DNA of 20,979 nt, taken from Proteobacteria bacterium UBA7420. Its GTDB lineage: Bacteria; Pseudomonadota; Gammaproteobacteria; Magnimaribacterales; D2472. The first letter of the stretch is position 1. The number at the start of each line of letters is the position of its first letter. The stretch lies in the NCBI GenBank assembly GCA_002469975.1, contig DKMG01000109.1, forward strand, positions 1-20,979, given 5' to 3'. The position numbers and the translations under genes are program-made. The notes below the pieces were generated by a model that made no database searches, was not told the DNA's origin, and worked only from the letters and a program-made list of their open reading frames with translations. This document shows, piece by piece, positions 15,850 through 20,979 of the stretch.

Positions 15850-18223
15850 ATTTTTTCTTTTTATTTTATTTGCCTCTATTACAAATCTATCTTTTGCAGC
15901 AATTGATCAATCAAAGGGGTCCTTTGAAGATAAATTTAGGCAGCTAGAGGAAGTCTTTCCCTCCCCTAACCTCTCTAGGCCAGCTACTGGTGAGCCTGGT
16001 CCAACTTATTGGCAGCAACGAGCAGATTACAAGATAAAAGTTGAGCTAGATGAGGACAAAAGAAGTGTTCGAGGCTCAGAAACTATAACTTACACCAATA
16101 ACTCCCCTTTAACTTTAAAATATATTTGGTTGCAACTTGACCAAAATATTTTCAAAAAAGAATCTATTAATAACTTAACTCGCCCTTGGGGTGGCGGGGA
16201 GTCACGAGTTGATTTTTCAACTCTTAGAAGACAGAATTTTATGGATAAGTTTGATGGTGGATTCCAAGAGCTATCCATAAAAATTAATAGTAAGGTAGCA
16301 AGCACTAACCTTGTTGGCACCCATGTTCGCATTAATCTAGAGCAACCTTTAAAGCCTGGTGAGACAACAAAACTAAATATTGACTGGGCATATGCTTTAG
16401 TTGAAGAAAATGCAGTGCGAGCAAGAAATGGTTATGAATCCTTTGAAGATGGAAATGATATTTTTCTTTTAGCTCAGTGGTATCCAAGAGTTACCGTGTT
16501 TAGTGACTATGAAGGCTGGCACAACAAAGAATTCATCGGCAATGGAGAGTTCACATTAGAATTTGGTGATTTTGAAGTAGAGATATCCGTTCCCTCGGAT
16601 CACGTAGTTTCTGCAACAGGAGTTTTATTGAATGCGGATGCTGTTTTAAGTCCGACCCAAAAAAAACGAATGAAGCAAGCCAGAAAATCTGAAAAGCCGA
16701 TCTTTATAATCACACCAGAAGAAGCGCATGACAATGAGCTAGAAAAAAGTACTAATTATCAAACCTGGTCTTTTAAAGCTGAAAATGTAAGAGATTTTGC
16801 ATGGGCAAGCTCAAGAAAATTTATCTGGGATGCGGCGGGCTATAAGCAAGACTCAAAAGAAAACCCCTTGGTTATGGCTATGTCTTTTTATCCCAAAGAA
16901 GGTGAGCCCTTGTGGTCTAAATACTCAACAGAAGCTGTGATGCACACCATGAAAGTATACTCAAAGTATTCCTTTGATTACCCATACCCAACTGCCCAAA
17001 GCGTTAATGGCCCTGTGGGCGGGATGGAGTATCCCATGATTACTTTTAATGGCCCCAGAACTGAGCTTGAGGATGATGGAACTAGAACATATTCCAGAAG
17101 CGAGAAAGAATTTTTAATTGGCGTGGTGATTCATGAGGTTGGTCACATTTACTTCCCTATGATTGTGAATTCTGATGAAAGGCAATGGACCTGGATGGAT
17201 GAAGGTCTTAATACCTTCCTGCAATATCTCGCCGAACAAGAATGGGATATTAACTATCGGTCTGATAGAGGTGAGCCAAGATGGCTCACTGATTTTATGT
17301 CTAGCAGTTACCAAGTTCCCATTATGACTAACTCAGAGTCGCTCCTGCAGTTTGGTAACAATGCATACGCCAAGCCAGCTACGGCACTTGTTGTACTAAG
17401 AGAAACAATCTTAGGTAGAGAGCTATTTGATCAAGCTTTCAGAGAATATTCAACACGTTGGAAATTTAAACGCCCCACTCCTTATGATTTCTTTAGAACC
17501 ATGGAAGAATCTTCTGGTGTCGACTTAGACTGGTTTTGGAGAGGCTGGTTCTACAGCACAGATCATGTAGATATTGCCTTGAATAATATTCATGTTGCAT
17601 CCTTGGATACATTAGATCCGCAAATTAATTTAGCAAAAGATAGGATGGACTTTAAAAATGAGCCATTGATATTGCATGATGAAAAGAACCAAGCTGCTAA
17701 AATTGATACAAGAGTTACCCTGAGACCAGAGCTTCTTGATATATATGATGAATATGATGAGTTCACACCATCTGATAGAGAAATTAAAGATTCTCAAGAA
17801 ATACTAGATGATCTTTATGATAAAAATAATAGTGATCCTGAATGGAAGAAAAAAGCTCTCGTAGAAGCTCTTGAAAAAGATGAGGGTTACTATATTTTTG
17901 AGTTTTTTAATAAAGGTGGTCTTGTTATGCCCATCCCTCTAGAGCTTACCTACGAAGATGGCACGAAAGAACTGATTAGAATTCCAGTAGAAGTATGGAG
18001 AAAAAATTCCCATCAAGCTAAATGGTTAAAACGCTCTAAACTTAAAATAACGCAAGCAATAATTGACCCATATTGGGAAATTGGGGATGTAGACATTGAA
18101 AATAATTATTACCCTACTCGTCTTATTCCTGCGAGACTTAAACCTCGCGCTTCGCGCAGCAACCCCAAGAATCTTATGCTGGATCTCCTCAAAAGAAACC
18201 AAGTTATTACTGCGCATAATTAA
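15830..18223 (+). CDS. Secreted M1-family zinc metallopeptidase (aminopeptidase-like)
   Basis: The 797-residue protein starts with a signal peptide (NKFFLFILFASITNLSFA) and is likely periplasmic. An N-terminal beta domain (about 50-270) precedes the gluzincin catalytic domain. HEVGH at 435-439 with Glu458 eighteen residues later (DEGLN) gives the HEXXH-18-E zinc site. GGMEY at 397-401 is the family exopeptidase motif (usually GXMEN), with Tyr in place of Asn. Tyr513 in NAYAKPATAL is at the catalytic tyrosine position. A C-terminal region of about 200 residues contains a charged, possibly helical stretch (about 640-690). GAGGAAA just before the ATG is a good ribosome site, inside the end of the small membrane-protein gene. 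The likely role is trimming peptides imported from sea water or released from the envelope. Confidence 0.93.
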   Translation: MIKVNNKFFLFILFASITNLSFAAIDQSKGSFEDKFRQLEEVFPSPNLSRPATGEPGPTYWQQRADYKIKVELDEDKRSVRGSETITYTNNSPLTLKYIWLQLDQNIFKKESINNLTRPWGGGESRVDFSTLRRQNFMDKFDGGFQELSIKINSKVASTNLVGTHVRINLEQPLKPGETTKLNIDWAYALVEENAVRARNGYESFEDGNDIFLLAQWYPRVTVFSDYEGWHNKEFIGNGEFTLEFGDFEVEISVPSDHVVSATGVLLNADAVLSPTQKKRMKQARKSEKPIFIITPEEAHDNELEKSTNYQTWSFKAENVRDFAWASSRKFIWDAAGYKQDSKENPLVMAMSFYPKEGEPLWSKYSTEAVMHTMKVYSKYSFDYPYPTAQSVNGPVGGMEYPMITFNGPRTELEDDGTRTYSRSEKEFLIGVVIHEVGHIYFPMIVNSDERQWTWMDEGLNTFLQYLAEQEWDINYRSDRGEPRWLTDFMSSSYQVPIMTNSESLLQFGNNAYAKPATALVVLRETILGRELFDQAFREYSTRWKFKRPTPYDFFRTMEESSGVDLDWFWRGWFYSTDHVDIALNNIHVASLDTLDPQINLAKDRMDFKNEPLILHDEKNQAAKIDTRVTLRPELLDIYDEYDEFTPSDREIKDSQEILDDLYDKNNSDPEWKKKALVEALEKDEGYYIFEFFNKGGLVMPIPLELTYEDGTKELIRIPVEVWRKNSHQAKWLKRSKLKITQAIIDPYWEIGDVDIENNYYPTRLIPARLKPRASRSNPKNLMLDLLKRNQVITAHN

Positions 18224-18234
18224 GGAGCAAGGTA

Positions 18235-19056
18235 ATGTTAGTTGCATTTGATTTTGGGATATCAAACACTGACATAGCCGTGCTGAAAGATAATGAAAAA
18301 ATATTTCATACCAGCCCAACAAAACAAGAAAATCTAAGCTCGACATTACTTAAAGAAATTTTAGAACTTTATGATTTAGATCGATCTAAAATTGACTTCA
18401 TCGGGGTCACAGGTGGAAAATCTTCTGGTCTACCTGACCTCATTGATTCAACCCCCATCATTAAGGTTAATGAGATAGAAGCCATAGGATTTGGAGCTAA
18501 AACATTATATCAAATTGAGGAAGAGCCGACCTTGGTGGTGAGCGCGGGCACAGGAACTGCGTGTGTTTTAATTCAAGGAAATACTTTTAGTCATTTGGGT
18601 GGCATAGCGGTGGGCGGAGGAATGCTGGAGGGTCTAGGCTCATTGTTATTCAAAAATTCTCATGGGCAAGAGATCAATGAATTTGCTAGTCAGGGCTCAA
18701 GAGATAAATTGGACCTATTGATTGGAGATGTTGTGAATAAAATAGGCGCCCTATCTCCCGATATCACAGCGGTTAATTTTGGAAAAGCAAAATTTGCCTC
18801 TGCAGATACCATGGAAAATACATCAGCTGCTTTGTGCAATATGATTGGTGAGGTTATTGGCACGGTTGCTTACCTTAATGCCTTGCTCATTGGTTCTTCT
18901 GAGGTGTGTTTTCTTGGGAGAACCTCTCACCTCTCTGAAGTAATCAAGGGGATAGATCAAAGACTTGAATTGGCTGGAATTACAGGCCATTATGATGATC
19001 AACGAGCATATGGAAACGTTATTGGGGTCCTTGAGCAACTAAAAAATTATGGATAA
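18235..19056 (+). CDS. coaW: Type II pantothenate kinase
   Basis: This ASKHA-fold kinase phosphorylates pantothenate in the first step of CoA synthesis. The 273 residues align along the length of the Staphylococcus aureus type II enzyme: an N-terminal phosphate-binding loop (FDFGISNTD), VTGGK near 58-62, Glu80 at the catalytic glutamate position (VNEIEA), SAGTGTA, GGIAVGGGMLEGLG and SPDITAVNFGKA. The first loop has FGISN where glycine-rich GGTL is usual, so the ATP loop is somewhat changed. GGAGCAAGG before the ATG is a good ribosome site, 11 nt after the peptidase stop. The last 8 nt overlap the hydroxylase gene. Most Gammaproteobacteria use type I (CoaA) or type III (CoaX) enzymes, so this type is notable here. 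Related fumble-type proteins of other function are a minor alternative. Confidence 0.82.
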   Translation: MLVAFDFGISNTDIAVLKDNEKIFHTSPTKQENLSSTLLKEILELYDLDRSKIDFIGVTGGKSSGLPDLIDSTPIIKVNEIEAIGFGAKTLYQIEEEPTLVVSAGTGTACVLIQGNTFSHLGGIAVGGGMLEGLGSLLFKNSHGQEINEFASQGSRDKLDLLIGDVVNKIGALSPDITAVNFGKAKFASADTMENTSAALCNMIGEVIGTVAYLNALLIGSSEVCFLGRTSHLSEVIKGIDQRLELAGITGHYDDQRAYGNVIGVLEQLKNYG

Positions 19057-20293
19057 ATCTTTTTTAATATTTTTAGCTGTTCCGCTATTTTTTCTAATGG
19101 CATTTATGGAATTCTTGTGGGGCCTAAAAATTGGAAAAAATAATTACCGAATTAATGATGCCTTTACCGGCGTTGCACTTGGATTGATTAGTAGATTTCC
19201 TACCATCCTTAATATTGGTTTTCAGGGTGCAGTCTTTGCCTTTGCAGCAACTTCATTGAATTTAAAACTCTTACCTGCAGATAGTATCTTTACCGTCATC
19301 TTTGCAATCATCATGTACGATTTTTGCTACTACTGGATGCATCGTATGTCACATGAAAGAAAATTTTTATGGGCAACTCATGTGGTCCACCATCATGGTG
19401 AAGAATTTAATTTAATTACTGCTATGAGACAAACCAGCTCGGGCTTTTTAATCAAATGGATATTTTTTACTCCCATTCTCATTGTGGGGATTCCTCCTCA
19501 AGTATTTGTATTGGCAGGTGGGATTAATTTAATCTATCAATTCTGGGTGCATACAGAGCATATTGGCAAGCTTGGTTGGATGGAAAAAGTTTTTATTACA
19601 CCATCTAATCATCGCATTCATCATGCCAAGAACCCTGAATACATCGATGCAAACTATGGTGGTATTTTTATCCTTTGGGATAAATTGTTTGGAACATACA
19701 TTGAAGAAAAAGATAACCTCAAACCTTTATATGGAACAGTGACGCCCCTGAGATCATTTAATCCAGTTTGGGCTAACATTGAAATTTTTTGGCAAATGCT
19801 AAGGGATAGCTTCTACACAAAAAATTGGGGCGATAAAATAAAGGTATGGTTTGGTCGAACTGGCTGGAGGCCTGCAGATGTAGCTTTAAGATTTCCAGGC
19901 AACCCAAATAAAATCCCTTTAAAAGAAAAATTTAATCCTCCCCTCCCTTTAGCAGGCCTATGGTATGGGCGCATTCAAATTGTGATAATGCCACTGATTG
20001 CCATGAGCATTTTTTTTACGCTCGGTGATCAAGTGCAAATAGAAACTATTACATTTGGGCTATTTATTTTTACTAGTGCCTTTACCACATCTATGGTGTT
20101 ATTAAGCTCTAAATTTGCATTATGGATTGAGTTATTAAGAGCTCCAGCTGTTTTGTTCTTGATATTTCAAACAAGCTTGATTGATAGTGCTTTGCTGGCT
20201 TCGAATCTATTTGCAGTCCAAGCAATAATTAATATTTTATTCATTGTTGGGACCAAGATTGCTCTTACGCCTTTCAAGCCACTCAACAATTAA
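19049..20293 (+). CDS. Sterol desaturase/fatty acid hydroxylase-family membrane protein
   Basis: The 414-residue integral membrane protein has the histidine set of this non-heme di-iron superfamily: H98-RMS-H102, H111-VV-H114-H115, and H188-RI-H191-H192 followed by AKNPEYIDANYGG. Hydrophobic helices lie before and between these boxes, and a C-terminal stretch (about 310-410) adds three or four more. Total length and the extra C-terminal helices recall alkylglycerol monooxygenase-like proteins rather than a minimal C-4 sterol oxidase. The substrate is probably a lipid (ether lipid, fatty acid, hopanoid or carotenoid), but I cannot choose. Its start overlaps the pantothenate kinase by 8 nt, indicating coupling; its stop overlaps that of the convergent shikimate kinase gene by 4 nt. 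Confidence 0.88.
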   Translation: MDKSFLIFLAVPLFFLMAFMEFLWGLKIGKNNYRINDAFTGVALGLISRFPTILNIGFQGAVFAFAATSLNLKLLPADSIFTVIFAIIMYDFCYYWMHRMSHERKFLWATHVVHHHGEEFNLITAMRQTSSGFLIKWIFFTPILIVGIPPQVFVLAGGINLIYQFWVHTEHIGKLGWMEKVFITPSNHRIHHAKNPEYIDANYGGIFILWDKLFGTYIEEKDNLKPLYGTVTPLRSFNPVWANIEIFWQMLRDSFYTKNWGDKIKVWFGRTGWRPADVALRFPGNPNKIPLKEKFNPPLPLAGLWYGRIQIVIMPLIAMSIFFTLGDQVQIETITFGLFIFTSAFTTSMVLLSSKFALWIELLRAPAVLFLIFQTSLIDSALLASNLFAVQAIINILFIVGTKIALTPFKPLNN

Positions 20294-20781
20294 ATCAAAG
20301 CAATAATTTTTGATACGCAAGAGTTCAGATCTGTGGTATTTGAAATAATATGATGAGCTGAATTTTGATAGAGCTCCTCCCGTTCACAGAAAGCATCTTC
20401 GATGCTTTGGCTTGGTTCTTTTGCGAAGCCTCTATCTAGAAAGCTCGGCACGCGCTCTAGTATTTGATCAAACGGCACCTCTAGATAAATCACTAAAGAG
20501 TTTTGCTGAAGGTATTGCATGGATTTTTCGCTGTAAACAGCACTGCCTCCAGTAGAAAGCACAGTATCGGCAAGATCGATAGAAAGTAGCACCTCTTCTT
20601 CAATGGCCCTCAGCTTTAAATATCCCGCATCATCCAGAATCTCCTGCAGAGTTTGAGCGAACCTCTCCTCTATCAATAAATCACTATCAACAAACTTAAG
20701 ATTCAATTGCTGGGCAACCTTAATGCCAATCGATGATTTGCCTGCGCCTGCCATGCCAATTAATGATATTGAATTTTTCAT
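20290..20781 (-). CDS. aroK: Shikimate kinase-like P-loop kinase
   Basis: Shikimate kinase phosphorylates shikimate at the 3-OH in chorismate synthesis. From the ATG at 20781 the protein is 163 residues and starts as usual for the family (MKNSISLIGMAGAGKSS). An upstream ATG at 20832 would add 17 residues, and neither start has a strong ribosome site. Visible motifs are Walker A (9-17), DSD at 32-34, an arginine at 58 (LKLRAIEEE), STGG at 76-79, a lid-like DRGFAK at 116-121 and REELYQNSA at 134-142. The usual RPLL lid and the third glycine of STGGG are not present (DRGF and STGGS instead), so the substrate is less certain than for standard AroK. It is not next to aroB, which is the common arrangement. 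It lies downstream of tRNA-Ala on the same strand. Confidence 0.75.
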   Translation of the reverse strand: MKNSISLIGMAGAGKSSIGIKVAQQLNLKFVDSDLLIEERFAQTLQEILDDAGYLKLRAIEEEVLLSIDLADTVLSTGGSAVYSEKSMQYLQQNSLVIYLEVPFDQILERVPSFLDRGFAKEPSQSIEDAFCEREELYQNSAHHIISNTTDLNSCVSKIIALI

Positions 20782-20928
20782 ATTTTTTGCTCGCGTATCA
20801 TGAGCCTTTATTTTAAACCTTGTCGCCAGCATTGAGAGAAGTATGGAATAGAAAAATGTAATATCTTATGTGGCATTCCAGTATCTCTGCGAATGAATCC
20901 GCTGATAAAAAAATAATTTTACAGAGGA

Positions 20929-20944
20929 GTTAATGGATATTAAC
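20929..20944. repeat. Short inverted repeat between tRNA-Ala and the shikimate kinase gene
   Basis: GTTAAT (20929-20934) and ATTAAC (20939-20944) are perfect complements around GGAT, 3 nt downstream of the tRNA 3' end. The stem has only one G-C pair and no adjacent T-run (the T-run on the minus strand is about 15 nt further), so terminator function is doubtful. It could mark tRNA 3'-end processing. The remaining 147 bp up to the kinase ATG hold nothing else I can identify. Confidence 0.25.
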
Positions 20945-20947
20945 TAA

Positions 20948-20979
20948 TGGTGGAGCTACGCGGGATCGAACCGCGGACC
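20948..20979 (-). tRNA. tRNA-Ala, 3' end only (cut by window edge)
   Basis: Read on the minus strand, the last 32 bases give the end of the variable loop, a T arm (CGCGG, loop TTCGATC, CCGCG), the 3' acceptor strand TAGCTCC, discriminator A73 and an encoded CCA. U70 in the acceptor strand and A73 are the alanine identity elements (G3-U70 pair and A73); G3 lies outside the window. The anticodon is not visible, so the isoacceptor (UGC or GGC) cannot be told. Confidence 0.88.

Noticed and set aside
18144..18160. GC-rich palindromic patch (GCGCTTCGCGC) as a REP element
   Set aside because: It is short, has only a 4-bp stem and lies inside the M1 peptidase coding region in frame.
20895..20925. 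Terminator after tRNA-Ala at the minus-strand T-run
   Set aside because: The T-run has no stable hairpin directly before it; the nearby inverted repeat is weak and too far away.
20923..20947. Tiny plus-strand reading frame (AGAGGAGTTAATG, four codons then stop) next to the tRNA
   Set aside because: The ribosome-site-like match precedes only a four-codon frame ending at TAA before an antisense tRNA; it is most likely chance.

Overview
The window is a gene-dense, AT-rich chromosomal segment that looks like a marine gammaproteobacterium with a streamlined genome. The evidence is that GltB and GltD resemble the enterobacterial/pseudomonad type and hemE follows gltD as in many Gammaproteobacteria. 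In addition, no gene-free gap exceeds about 170 bp and many neighbouring genes abut or overlap. A SAR86-like lineage is a reasonable guess, but I cannot prove it from the sequence. No insertion sequence, CRISPR array, rRNA or complete integrase is present.

Layout. (1) 1-4419, minus: gltB, glutamate synthase large subunit, lacking only its C-terminal end at the window edge. (2) 4488-7677, plus: gltD, hemE and a PsiE-family membrane protein. gltD is transcribed away from gltB and carries an unusual N-terminal extension of about 90 residues that resembles the N-terminal DNA-binding domain of tyrosine integrases. (3) 7674-8534, minus: tesB acyl-CoA thioesterase II, meeting the PsiE gene tail to tail with a 4-nt stop overlap. 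(4) 8647-11406, plus: cobS and cobT, the AAA+ and vWA subunits of the aerobic cobaltochelatase type, very close to alphaproteobacterial versions and with no other cobalamin gene in view. (5) 11481-14824, plus: a diiron ferritin-like protein, an exported beta-helix protein and an exported diheme cytochrome c. These three are joined by overlapping reading frames and preceded by a perfect 19-bp palindrome. (6) 14886-18223, plus: a Bax inhibitor-1/YccA-type membrane protein, a small membrane-anchored protein and a secreted M1 metallopeptidase. (7) 18235-20293, plus: a type II pantothenate kinase overlapping a fatty-acid hydroxylase/sterol desaturase-type membrane di-iron enzyme. (8) 20290-20781, minus: a shikimate kinase-like gene, again with a 4-nt convergent stop overlap. 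(9) 20948-20979, minus: the 3' end of a tRNA-Ala.

The parts most worth attention are two. The first is the gltB/gltD locus: a broken operon, a short shared promoter region with a 10-bp-period repeat, and a possible DNA-binding domain fused to GltD. The second is the three-gene redox operon (diiron enzyme, beta-helix protein, diheme cytochrome) with its operator-like palindrome. The rest is mostly housekeeping metabolism: nitrogen assimilation, heme synthesis, acyl-CoA hydrolysis, CoA synthesis and peptide degradation.
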